Assembly: GCA_013297545.1 (NCBI GenBank)
Contig: JAAFHH010000090.1
Coordinates: 1-9,463, forward strand
Reading direction: 5' to 3'
Length of the DNA: 9,463 bases
Origin: Alphaproteobacteria bacterium
GTDB lineage: Bacteria; Pseudomonadota; Alphaproteobacteria; Elsterales; Elsteraceae
Shown: piece by piece, positions 1 through 6,287 of the stretch
Layout of the letters: every line of letters starts with the position of its first letter
Position numbering within the stretch: the stretch's first letter is position 1
Position numbers and translations under genes: made by a program
Notes under the pieces: generated by a model
Told to the model about the DNA's origin: nothing
The model's database searches: none
The model's input: the letters and a program-made list of their open reading frames with translations, nothing else

Positions 1-1
1 C

Positions 2-229
2 GTTGAGGAACAGGCGGTCACCACCCTCGACATCGCGCGCACCATGGCGGATGCCGCGGGAGCCGTCGCAGCGATCGACACCACGATCCAAGGGGTCGCG
101 GAATCCGCCACCGCGACCGGCTTCGCCGCCGAGGAAATGGCGGTGACCGTCAAAAACCTCGTCGATCAGGCGATGACCTTGCGGCTTGAGATGGACAAGC
201 TGCTGACCACCTTGCGCAGTGCTGCCTGA
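2..229 (+). CDS. Methyl-accepting chemotaxis protein, C-terminal end (5' partial)
   Basis: This is the last 75 codons of a chemoreceptor whose start lies left of the window. The frame is open from base 2 and reads VEEQAVTTLDIARTM, followed by an alanine-, threonine- and glutamate-rich helix, and ends TLRLEMDKLLTTLRSAA. This matches the C-terminal arm of the MCP cytoplasmic coiled-coil domain, where an EEQxxTTxxIA segment is followed by a helix ending in a TLRxEVDxFL-like tail. In the whole protein this domain forms the antiparallel helical hairpin that carries adaptation glutamates and signals to CheA/CheW. Sensor domain, membrane segments and ligand cannot be seen. An internal ATG at 44 lies inside the conserved helix and is not a gene start. 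The gene ends two bases before the convergent DUF1244 gene. Confidence 0.88.
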   Translation, partial: VEEQAVTTLDIARTMADAAGAVAAIDTTIQGVAESATATGFAAEEMAVTVKNLVDQAMTLRLEMDKLLTTLRSAA

Positions 230-231
230 CC

Positions 232-528
232 TCAGTGCCCCTGGTGGCTGGCAGCGAACGCGGCTTGCTGATCGGGCTTCGCCTCGGTCTGGTGCAGGCG
301 CTTCCAGTCTTCGTACGGCATGCCGTAGACGGCTTCGCGGGCAGCCGGGTCGCTGAGTTCCACACCGCGCTCCTCGGCTGCTGCGCGGTACCACTTCGAC
401 AGGCAATTCCGGCAAAAGCCGGTCAGGTTCATCATGTCGATGTTCTGCACGTCGGTGCGGTTTTGCAGGTGCGCCACCAGCCGACGGAACGCGGCGGCTT
501 CTAATTCGGTGCGGGTTTGGTCGTCCAT
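232..528 (-). CDS. DUF1244 family protein with CxxC motif
   Basis: A 98-residue soluble protein of the DUF1244 (PF06844) family, small proteins common in Proteobacteria and of no established function. The family signature is the central block around NLTGFCRNCLSKWY (Cys39 and Cys42), followed by the GMPYEDWK segment. The CxxC pair could bind metal or be redox active; that is inference. The ATG at 528 is chosen because GGAGG lies 8 nt upstream of it. The frame could be opened five codons earlier at a TTG (543), but that codon overlaps the Shine-Dalgarno sequence. There is no signal peptide or membrane segment. The gene sits 51 bp downstream of the hydrolase-peptidase fusion on the same strand and may be co-transcribed with it; its stop is two bases from the chemoreceptor stop. 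Confidence 0.88.
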   Translation of the reverse strand: MDDQTRTELEAAAFRRLVAHLQNRTDVQNIDMMNLTGFCRNCLSKWYRAAAEERGVELSDPAAREAVYGMPYEDWKRLHQTEAKPDQQAAFAASHQGH

Positions 529-579
529 CGGGTGAGCCTCCAAGGGGGTCTCTGGTAGGTGGCTATCCGGGGCCGCGCG

Positions 580-3342
580 TCAAGCGCGCCGGAAGAACGC
601 GTGTTCGGCTTCAAGCGCGGCCGCAATCGTCTCGGCCCGGCGGAACCCGTGGCCTTCGCCGGTGTAGTAGTGCGCTGCGACCGGCACGCCGCGGGCTGCC
701 AGCGCCGCCACCATCAGCTCCGTCTGGGCCGGTGGCACCACCTTGTCGTCCAGGCCCTGCAGGAAGATCGTCGGCTGGGTGATCCGCCCGGCGTGGGTGA
801 TCGGGGATCGTTCGGTATAGACCGCCGTGGCCGCCGGCCACGGGCCGATCAGCTGGTCGCAGTAGCGCGCTTCGAACTTGTGGGTGTCAGCCGCAAGTGC
901 TGCGAGGTCAGAGACCCCGTACCAGCACGATCCGGTGGCGAACCCGCGGCCGGCCGCGAGCGCCATCAGCACAGTAAACCCACCCGCACTGCCGCCGCGC
1001 ACGATCGTACGGGTCGGATCAATCTGCCCGCCCCGGATCAGCGCTTCGGCGACCGTGCCGCAATCCTCCACATCCGCCACCCCCCAAGTGCCGTAGAGCC
1101 GTTCGCGCTCCACCCGCCCGCGTCCCGTTGAGCCCGCGTAGTTGACGTCTGCCACCACATAGCCGCGCGAGGTCCAGAACAGGTATTCGGGCCGGTAGCG
1201 CGGCAGCGCCGCCGAGGTTGGCCCGCCGTGGATCTGCACGATCAACGGCCGGGGGCCTGGATCCGCCGGGGCGTGCGGGTTGGCGGGCCAATAGAGGGTG
1301 ACCTCGATGGTCGAGCCATCGGGGCGCGGCACGTCGATCGTCTCAACCCTGGGCGCCCAGGTGGCTGGTACGCCGGCACCGGCGGTGATGATCTCAGTCA
1401 CAGCGCCATCGGCGGCCAGCCGGATCAACCGGTCCGGCCGGTCGACGGAGCCGACCTGGAGGATAAGGTCCAGCCCGTCCGCCACCACCGCATCGACCCG
1501 GTCGACACCTGGCAGCGGCACCCGGGTGAGTACGCCCGCAGCAATCCGCACCAGGTGGCGCGAGCCGCGCTCCGCCACAATTGCAGCAAGGCTGCCATCG
1601 GCGAGCGGAGCGAGGGTCGCGGGATCAAAGGTCCAGTGCGGTTGGCCGAACTCCAGTGGCCCCTGCCAGAGCGGCTGCACCGCGCCCGCACGCCAGAGGT
1701 GCGGGTTCCACCAGCCCTTCGGATCGTGCAGGAACACGAGGTCGCCGTCCGGCGTCCAGACTGGTTCGACCACCGAGGTGCCATGCCCGCCGGCGATCAC
1801 GGTGGTCGGTCCCAGCCCCTCGGCCATGATCGGCGCCAGCACCAGCCGCGCACTGTCCCACGGCAGATGCGGGTGATCCCAGGCGAGGAAGGCGAGCAGC
1901 GTCCCATCCGGGGACGGCCGAGGTGCCGCGACGAAGTCGGACGCCGCCCACAGCACGCGCTCGGCGCCGGTCACCGGATTGATGGCGACCAGGCGGTTCG
2001 CAGGCTCGCCCGTGCCAGAATGATCCTCACATACGGCGACCAAGGTGCCATCGGGCAGGGCCCGCAGATCGGCGTAGCGTTTGTCTCCCGCGGGCGTGAT
2101 CGCGACTGGTTCGGCCCCCCGGCGCCAGATCCGCTGGTCGGTCTTGGCAACCGCGTAGACGGCGCTGGATGTGGCGAGATAGGCACCCCCGCCATATTCA
2201 TGCACCCGCGAGCGCGCATCGAACCCGGGCGCAAGATCCACGCCGTCGCAGATCACCGCCACGCGCCCGCCTTCGTGCGGCCGGCTGTTCAGCCAATGGA
2301 CGCGGCCATCCACCACCCGAGGCGAAGCAATCCCGCCGCCGGCCTCAGCGACCCAGGCGCCATCGAAGGGTGAGGTCCAATCGCGCGCTGGCGGGGCGAG
2401 TGCCCGCGCGAGCGCCGCAGCCGCTTGGTCGAAGATCTCAGCCGCCGCGGCACTCACCTGCACCAGACCCACATAGCCGTGCAGCAAGGTGGGCGGGCAG
2501 ACATGCTCGACGGGAACGCCCAAGCCCTTCAAGCGTTCGGCAAACGCCTCCCCCTCATCACGCAAGGGATCGAGCCCGGCGTTGGCGATGAACACTGGCG
2601 GCAAAGCTTTGAGTGCTGCGTCGGTTGCCATCGCTGGCACCGAGGTCGCATCCGGTGCTTGGTCGCCGAGGTAGCAGCGCCAGAACCACTGCATGGACTC
2701 GCGTGTCAGGCTACCACCGGCACCGGAGAGCGTGCGGTAGCTCTCGGTCTCAAAATCCGGTGCGATCACCGGGTAGAACAGCAGCAGCAGCCTGAGATCG
2801 AGCATCGGGTCCGCCAGGGCAGCGACAATCGCCAAGTGCCCGCCCGCACTGTTGCCACCGAGCGCCAAGCGGCCAGCATCGATGCCATAGAGACTGCCGT
2901 GGCGTTTCAGCCACCGACACGCAACCAGCACATCGTCAATCGCGGCTGGGTGCTGGTTTTCAGGCGAGAGCCGATATTCCAAGCTCGCCACCACCACACC
3001 CGCGCGCTGGCTGAATTCGGCTGCTTGCGTGTCCGTCACCGCGATGCTGCCGCCAACCCAGCCGCCGCCATGGATCAGCACCAGGCAGGGCGCTGGTGCG
3101 TCGCCGAGGCGCTCCGGCCGGTAGAGCCGCAGCATCAAGGTGCGCCCGGGGGCCGTAATCGCGTGGTCCTGCCGGCTGATACCCGGAACCGCGCGCTTGG
3201 TCGCGATGCGCGCTGATAACTCCATCTGGGCGCGCTTGAGTTCCGCCTCGGTCAAGCTCGGTGGGAAGGATGTGGCGGCCGTGGTGGCCGCGACGTTGGC
3301 CAGGTGGCGGGTGCTATCGGCATCAATGGTCCACTCAGTCAT
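580..3342 (-). CDS. Fusion of HSL-type alpha/beta-hydrolase (esterase) and S9 prolyl-oligopeptidase-family peptidase
   Basis: One uninterrupted 920-residue frame encodes two serine hydrolases. Residues about 30-315 match the alpha/beta-hydrolase-3 (hormone-sensitive lipase) family: oxyanion motif HGGGW (91-95), conserved YRLSPE..HPAAIDD block, nucleophile elbow GNSAGG with Ser165, DPLRDEG with Asp258, and LLHGY with His288. Such enzymes cleave short-chain carboxyl esters. Residues about 322-660 look like the beta-propeller of S9 peptidases (SRPHEGGR, RVHEYGGGAY and PSPDG-type repeats). Residues about 670-920 form the peptidase domain, with IHGGP (704-708), GGSAGG with Ser785, GLDDKV with Asp865 and GEGHGF with His898; S9 acylaminoacyl- and dipeptidyl-peptidases cleave short peptides. 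There is no signal peptide, so it is probably cytoplasmic. The ATG at 3342 is chosen because GGAG lies 8 nt upstream; the frame is open 88 codons further upstream, but that stretch is low-complexity and covers the divergent promoter region. No in-frame ATG, GTG or TTG lies at the domain junction (residues 310-325), so the peptidase could not easily be made alone. Domain calls are firm; substrates are unknown. Confidence 0.88.
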   Translation of the reverse strand: MTEWTIDADSTRHLANVAATTAATSFPPSLTEAELKRAQMELSARIATKRAVPGISRQDHAITAPGRTLMLRLYRPERLGDAPAPCLVLIHGGGWVGGSIAVTDTQAAEFSQRAGVVVASLEYRLSPENQHPAAIDDVLVACRWLKRHGSLYGIDAGRLALGGNSAGGHLAIVAALADPMLDLRLLLLFYPVIAPDFETESYRTLSGAGGSLTRESMQWFWRCYLGDQAPDATSVPAMATDAALKALPPVFIANAGLDPLRDEGEAFAERLKGLGVPVEHVCPPTLLHGYVGLVQVSAAAAEIFDQAAAALARALAPPARDWTSPFDGAWVAEAGGGIASPRVVDGRVHWLNSRPHEGGRVAVICDGVDLAPGFDARSRVHEYGGGAYLATSSAVYAVAKTDQRIWRRGAEPVAITPAGDKRYADLRALPDGTLVAVCEDHSGTGEPANRLVAINPVTGAERVLWAASDFVAAPRPSPDGTLLAFLAWDHPHLPWDSARLVLAPIMAEGLGPTTVIAGGHGTSVVEPVWTPDGDLVFLHDPKGWWNPHLWRAGAVQPLWQGPLEFGQPHWTFDPATLAPLADGSLAAIVAERGSRHLVRIAAGVLTRVPLPGVDRVDAVVADGLDLILQVGSVDRPDRLIRLAADGAVTEIITAGAGVPATWAPRVETIDVPRPDGSTIEVTLYWPANPHAPADPGPRPLIVQIHGGPTSAALPRYRPEYLFWTSRGYVVADVNYAGSTGRGRVERERLYGTWGVADVEDCGTVAEALIRGGQIDPTRTIVRGGSAGGFTVLMALAAGRGFATGSCWYGVSDLAALAADTHKFEARYCDQLIGPWPAATAVYTERSPITHAGRITQPTIFLQGLDDKVVPPAQTELMVAALAARGVPVAAHYYTGEGHGFRRAETIAAALEAEHAFFRRA

Positions 3343-3490
3343 TGCGCGTCTCCAGCGGGGCGGGGGTAGAATGGCGTGGCTGCGGCAAAATGGCGAGATC
3401 GCGGGTTGCGCTTTGGCGCTGGGGACCCTAGGTGATGGCGGAAGGCGTGTGTGCACGAGGGGTGCTGCCGCCAGTATCTGGGGGGACACC
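3343..3490. promoter_or_regulatory. Divergent intergenic region between fusion hydrolase and TAXI gene
   Basis: These 148 bp separate two divergent start codons, so both promoters should lie here. On the minus side a GGAG precedes the fusion gene's ATG. On the plus side a G-run (3480-3486) stands 4 nt before the TAXI ATG and is a weak ribosome-binding site. The best plus-strand -35-like hexamer is TTGCGC (3406-3411), but 17 bp downstream there is only TAGGTG, so I do not call a promoter. I see no clear operator or long inverted repeat. Confidence 0.4.
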
Positions 3491-4468
3491 ATGACCAAAC
3501 TCGATCGCCGTTCCATGCTCGCACTCGGTGCGGGTGCTGCCACCCTCGCCGCGAGCCCCGTGCTCGCCCAATCGCGCCAACGCCTGACGGTTGCGACCGG
3601 CGGCACCGGCGGCGTGTTCTTCCCCTACGGCGGCGGCCTCGCCCGCATCTTGACCGAGAAGCTGGCGAACACCCAGGCGACCGGCCAGGTGACCGGCGGT
3701 TCGGTCGACAACGTGAAGCTGCTGCACCAGGGCGATGCCGACATCGGCTTTTCCACGCTCGACAGCGCCTACGACGGCATGCAGGGCGAAGGGGCGTACG
3801 CCCGCGACGGCAAGCAGAACGTGCGCGTGCTGGCAGTGCTGTACGATAGCTTCTTGCACATCGTGGCCGATGGCCGCATCAGCGAACTGACCAACGTCGC
3901 CGCCATGCGCGGCCGGCGTGTCTCGATCGGCTCGGCCGGCTCGTCGACCGAGAGCATCGCGGACCGCGTGCTGGAAGCCGCCGGCCTCAACCCGCAGCGC
4001 GACATCACCCGCGACAACCTTGGTGTGGCCGAAAGCGCCGGTGCGCTGAAGGACGGCAAGGTTGCCGCGTTCTTCTGGATCGGTGGTATCCCGACGGCCG
4101 CCGTGCGCGACCTCGCGACCTCCGGCTCGCCGCCCTTGCGCTTCGTGCCGAGCCCGACCGAGTTCGCAGCCCTCGACCGCCGCTTCCCCGGCCTCTACCG
4201 CGGCGTTGAACTGCCGGCAGGTGCATACACCGGCCAGACGGCGCCGGTCGCCGGCCTCGGCGTTGCGAACGTGCTGCTGGTCTCGGGCGCGGCCCGCCCG
4301 CAGCTGGTGACGCAGATCCTGACGACGATCTTCGACAATCTGGCCGACGTGCAGGCAATCCACCCGGAAGCCCGGCGCTTGACCTTGGCCGGGGCGGCCG
4401 TGAAGACGGCAGTGCCGTTCCACCCGGCCGCCGAAGCGTTCTACCGCTCGCGCGGGATTGCGCTGTAG
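3491..4468 (+). CDS. TAXI family TRAP transporter solute-binding protein
   Basis: A 325-residue exported binding protein of the TAXI (TRAP-associated extracytoplasmic immunogenic) family. The N-terminus has a charged region with a twin arginine (LDRRSML, Arg6-Arg7), a hydrophobic alanine-rich stretch and a VLA-Q cleavage site after about residue 26. This suggests Tat-type export, with Sec as the alternative. The mature protein opens with the family hallmark VATGGTGGVFFPYGGGLA, followed by GGSVDNVKLL, a GDADIGF segment and RVSIGSAGSSTE; length is normal for the family. TAXI proteins capture small organic acids such as glutamate or other carboxylates in the periplasm and hand them to a fused 4TM-12TM TRAP permease. 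No permease gene is in the window, so this one is an orphan here and must use a permease elsewhere or act as a sensor. The frame is open upstream to 3140, but the signal peptide fixes the start at 3491. Ligand unknown. Confidence 0.92.
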   Translation: MTKLDRRSMLALGAGAATLAASPVLAQSRQRLTVATGGTGGVFFPYGGGLARILTEKLANTQATGQVTGGSVDNVKLLHQGDADIGFSTLDSAYDGMQGEGAYARDGKQNVRVLAVLYDSFLHIVADGRISELTNVAAMRGRRVSIGSAGSSTESIADRVLEAAGLNPQRDITRDNLGVAESAGALKDGKVAAFFWIGGIPTAAVRDLATSGSPPLRFVPSPTEFAALDRRFPGLYRGVELPAGAYTGQTAPVAGLGVANVLLVSGAARPQLVTQILTTIFDNLADVQAIHPEARRLTLAGAAVKTAVPFHPAAEAFYRSRGIAL

Positions 4469-4489
4469 GACCCTACCGCACGCCACCTC

Positions 4490-4520
4490 GCCCCTCCCCC
4501 TGCTTGGCAAGGGGAGGGGC
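4490..4520. terminator. GC-rich hairpin between convergent genes
   Basis: A perfect 10-bp inverted repeat, GCCCCTCCCC (4490-4499) and GGGGAGGGGC (4511-4520), with an 11-nt loop, lies between the stop of the TAXI gene (4468) and the stop of the convergent pspF (4522). Its position suits a bidirectional terminator. There is no T-run on either side, so it is not a textbook intrinsic terminator. Similar CCCTCCCC/GGGGAGGG hairpins are often dispersed in alphaproteobacterial genomes, so it may also be a copy of a small repeat family. Confidence 0.6.
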
Positions 4521-4521
4521 T

Positions 4522-5499
4522 CTAGCGTTGGAATCTTCTCCGGCGGACCAGCCCATACTTGGTCACCAGGCGGCGGAATTGGTGGTAGCCGAGGCCGAGG
4601 TTGGCGGCCGCACTCGGCCCGTGGCCGTCGGCTGCCTCGATGGCGGCGGACACCTCTGCCAGGCTCAGCCCCGCCTCCCGCACCGGTGGTGCCGCCACCA
4701 GGGCGACCCCCGGCCGCCAGGGGGAGGCAAAGGGGTCGATTGCGATCGCCCGGATCGCGGAGCCCTGATCGCCATGGCGGGCAACCGCGCGCTCCACGCA
4801 GTTCTTCAGTTCGCGGACATTGCCGGGCCAGCTGTGCGCTTCGAGCTCTGCCACGGCTGATGGGTGGAAGCCGGGGAACACCGCCCAGCCAAGTTCCTTC
4901 GCCATCGCCTCGCCAAACGCGTCCGCCAGCAGGGCGACATCTTCGGGACGCGCCCGTAGGGGCGGCACGGTCAGTACATCGAAGCTCAGCCGATCGAGCA
5001 AATCCGCCCGGAACGTGCCGGCACCGGCGCGGGCTGGCAAATCGACGTTGGTCGCCGCGACCACGCGCACCGCCACCTCGACCGAGCTGGTGCCGCCCAG
5101 CCGGTCCACCCGGCCATATTCCACCGCGCGCAGCAGGCGTTCTTGCACGGCGAGGCTGGCGTTCGCGATCTCATCCAGGAACAGGGTGCCGCCATCGGCC
5201 TGTTCGAACCGGCCAAGCCGGCGGCGCTGGGCACCGGTGAAAGCGCCGGCTTCGTGGCCGAACAACTCGCTGTCGAGCAGGCTCTCGGCGACCGCGCCGC
5301 AGTTCAGAGTGACAAACGGCTGCGCCCAGCGCGGCGAGAGATAGTGCAAGCGCGCCGCGATCAATTCCTTGCCGGTGCCGCGTTCGCCAATCACCAGGAC
5401 GGGCCGGGTCAGCGGCGCCAGCCGGCGCAGATCCGCCAGCAGCGTGGCAAAGGCCGGCGCTTGGCCCAGCAGAGGCGGCAGATCGGTCGCGCTACGCAT
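4522..5499 (-). CDS. pspF: PspF, sigma-54-dependent activator of the psp operon
   Basis: A 325-residue bacterial enhancer-binding protein made only of an AAA+ domain and a Fis-type helix-turn-helix, with no N-terminal receiver or sensor domain, exactly as in PspF. Visible motifs are Walker A GERGTGK (38-44), the sigma-54-contacting loop GAFTGA (85-90), Walker B LFLDE (Asp109, Glu110), arginine-finger candidates Arg164 and Arg170, and the WPGNVREL sensor-II block (224-231). The C-terminal HTH includes YHQFRRLVTKYGL. Trp58 in HYLSPRW aligns with the E. coli PspF tryptophan (W56) implicated in inhibition by PspA; the GAFTGA offset of two residues agrees. In the family PspF is held inactive by PspA and, once released, remodels sigma-54 holoenzyme at pspA. 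It is divergent from pspABC across 116 bp. No Shine-Dalgarno precedes the ATG, and the start matches the E. coli protein within two residues, which hints at a leaderless or very short leader. Confidence 0.95.
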   Translation of the reverse strand: MRSATDLPPLLGQAPAFATLLADLRRLAPLTRPVLVIGERGTGKELIAARLHYLSPRWAQPFVTLNCGAVAESLLDSELFGHEAGAFTGAQRRRLGRFEQADGGTLFLDEIANASLAVQERLLRAVEYGRVDRLGGTSSVEVAVRVVAATNVDLPARAGAGTFRADLLDRLSFDVLTVPPLRARPEDVALLADAFGEAMAKELGWAVFPGFHPSAVAELEAHSWPGNVRELKNCVERAVARHGDQGSAIRAIAIDPFASPWRPGVALVAAPPVREAGLSLAEVSAAIEAADGHGPSAAANLGLGYHQFRRLVTKYGLVRRRRFQR

Positions 5500-5526
5500 A
5501 GCGCTATATCTGCGCTATGAGCGCTC
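5489..5526. promoter_or_regulatory. Candidate PspF enhancer (UAS): phased GCGCTA repeats
   Basis: The hexamer GCGCTA occurs at 5489, 5501 and 5512, with a variant GCGCTC at 5521, so starts are 12, 11 and 9 bp apart, close to one helical turn. Within this array are a perfect 10-bp palindrome ATAGCGCTAT (5498-5507), a perfect 8-bp palindrome GAGCGCTC (5519-5526) and an inverted pair GCGCTA-N4-TAGCGC (5489-5504) that covers the pspF start codon. The array lies about 68-105 bp upstream of the predicted pspA transcription start, near where the E. coli PspF sites lie. Assignment to PspF is inference from position and symmetry. Confidence 0.6.
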
Positions 5527-5535
5527 TCTTGTCAA
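5505..5535 (-). promoter_or_regulatory. Candidate sigma-70-type promoter of pspF
   Basis: Reading towards pspF, a perfect -35 hexamer TTGACA lies at 5535-5530. The best -10-like hexamer, GATATA at 5510-5505, is 19 bp away and matches the consensus at only three positions, so the -10 is weak. Transcription would begin at or within a base or two of the ATG (5499), consistent with the lack of a Shine-Dalgarno. The element overlaps the GCGCTA repeats, so bound PspF would block it, as in the known negative autoregulation of E. coli pspF. Confidence 0.45.
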
Positions 5536-5549
5536 GTCCACACCAATAA

Positions 5550-5562
5550 AATCAACGCATTA
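5550..5562 (+). promoter_or_regulatory. IHF binding site
   Basis: AATCAACGCATTA matches the IHF consensus WATCAANNNNTTR at every fixed position and is preceded by a short A/T-rich stretch (5544-5552), unusual in this GC-rich DNA. It lies between the GCGCTA repeats and the -24/-12 promoter, about 32-44 bp upstream of the predicted start. That is where IHF bends DNA in E. coli pspA to bring the activator to sigma-54 polymerase. Confidence 0.75.
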
Positions 5563-5567
5563 GCAGT

Positions 5568-5583
5568 TGGCACGCTGGGTGCA
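5568..5583 (+). promoter_or_regulatory. Sigma-54 (-24/-12) promoter of pspABC
   Basis: TGGCACG-CTGG-GTGCA closely matches the sigma-54 consensus TGGCACG-N4-TTGCA, with one mismatch in the -12 box. GG (5569-5570) and GC (5581-5582) are separated by the required 10 bp. The predicted transcription start is about 5594, giving a short leader of about 22 nt that holds AAGGAG (5603-5608) 7 nt before the pspA ATG. A divergent pspF gene supports the call. Confidence 0.92.
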
Positions 5584-5615
5584 ATCCTACCGGCATCCCA
5601 CCAAGGAGACGCATC

Positions 5616-6281
5616 ATGGGTATCTTTTCCCGCCTGGCCGACATCGTGAACTCCAACGTCAACGCGCTCTTGGACCGCGCGGAGGACCCGGAGAAGCTGA
5701 TCCGCCTGATCATCCAGGAAATGGAAGACACGCTGGTCGAGGTTCGCTCGGGTGCCGTGCGCACGATCGCGGAACGCAAGGACATCGAACGCCGCCTGGC
5801 TGCGACTGAGAGCGAGATCGCCGAATGGCAGCGCCGCGCCGAACTCGCGATCGAACGCGACCGCGATGATCTGGCCAAGGCCGCCTTGATCCAGAAGGCG
5901 AAGCTCGCCGAAGAAGCCACCCACCTGGCCGATCAGCGCGCCCAGCTTGATCAAGTGCTGGTGAAAAACGCCGAAGATGTCGGCCAGCTCGAAGCCAAGC
6001 TAACCGAGGCGCGCAACCGCCAGCAGGCACTGGTCGCCCGCCACCGCAGTGCGACCCACCGGGCGCGCGTGCAAGAACAGCTGCACGATCAGCGCTTGAC
6101 CGAGGCGTTCCAGCGCATGGATCAGGTCGAACGCGTGCTCGATCTCGCCGAAGGCCGGGTCGAAGCCATGGGCATGGGCCGGCAGCGCACTCTGAAGGAT
6201 GATTTCGCAGCGCTCGAGGCGGACGCCACCATCGAACGCGAGTTCGCGGCGCTGAAGGCCCGCGTCGGCGCCAAGCAGTAA
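5616..6281 (+). CDS. pspA: Phage shock protein A (PspA/IM30 family)
   Basis: A 221-residue protein, almost the same length as E. coli PspA. It begins with the typical amphipathic membrane-binding helix MGIFSRLADIVNSNVNALL, then the conserved AEDPEKLIRLIIQEMED segment, and continues as a long charged coiled coil rich in Glu, Arg, Ala and Gln to about residue 200 (helices about 25-145 and 150-220). PspA has two roles in the family: as an oligomer it binds PspF and keeps it inactive, and on membrane damage it moves to the inner membrane, where it forms ESCRT-III-like scaffolds that limit proton leakage. There is no signal peptide, as expected. A strong AAGGAG fixes the start. It is the first gene of pspABC, under the sigma-54 promoter at 5568-5583. 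Confidence 0.96.
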   Translation: MGIFSRLADIVNSNVNALLDRAEDPEKLIRLIIQEMEDTLVEVRSGAVRTIAERKDIERRLAATESEIAEWQRRAELAIERDRDDLAKAALIQKAKLAEEATHLADQRAQLDQVLVKNAEDVGQLEAKLTEARNRQQALVARHRSATHRARVQEQLHDQRLTEAFQRMDQVERVLDLAEGRVEAMGMGRQRTLKDDFAALEADATIEREFAALKARVGAKQ

Positions 6282-6287
6282 CCGGCG

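Noticed and set aside
529..543. TTG start for the DUF1244 gene, five codons upstream of the ATG.
   Set aside because: The TTG overlaps the GGAGG that is ideally placed for the ATG at 528, and the extra residues are not part of the family domain.
571..590. GC-rich stem (CGCGC and GCGCG around the fusion gene's stop codon) as a terminator.
   Set aside because: Only five continuous base pairs, with the stop codon in the loop and no T-run; in DNA of this GC content such pairs arise often.
1228..2373. Long plus-strand open frame of 381 codons inside the fusion gene.
   Set aside because: It is antisense to a region with clear peptidase and propeller motifs; its translation is Arg/Pro/His-rich with no recognisable family, as expected from GC-biased codons.
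2370..2420. Possibility that the fusion is two overlapping genes with an internal start for the peptidase.
   Set aside because: No ATG, GTG or TTG occurs in frame at the junction; the first in-frame GTG is well inside the propeller, at about residue 343.
3406..3434. TTGCGC-N17-TAGGTG as a promoter of the TAXI gene.
   Set aside because: The -10 hexamer matches the consensus at only two positions.
3140..3490. An upstream extension of the TAXI gene frame to 3140.
   Set aside because: The Tat/Sec signal peptide begins at 3491, and the extension runs antisense through the fusion gene's esterase domain.
3343..3606. An 88-codon N-terminal extension of the esterase-peptidase fusion, starting at 3606.
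   Set aside because: It would overlap the start of the TAXI gene on the other strand, is Pro/Ala/Arg-rich with no domain, and the ATG at 3342 has a good ribosome-binding site.
3428..4510. Minus-strand open frame of 360 codons opposite the TAXI gene.
   Set aside because: Antisense shadow of a well-supported gene; composition dominated by Arg, Gly, His and Ala, with no motif.
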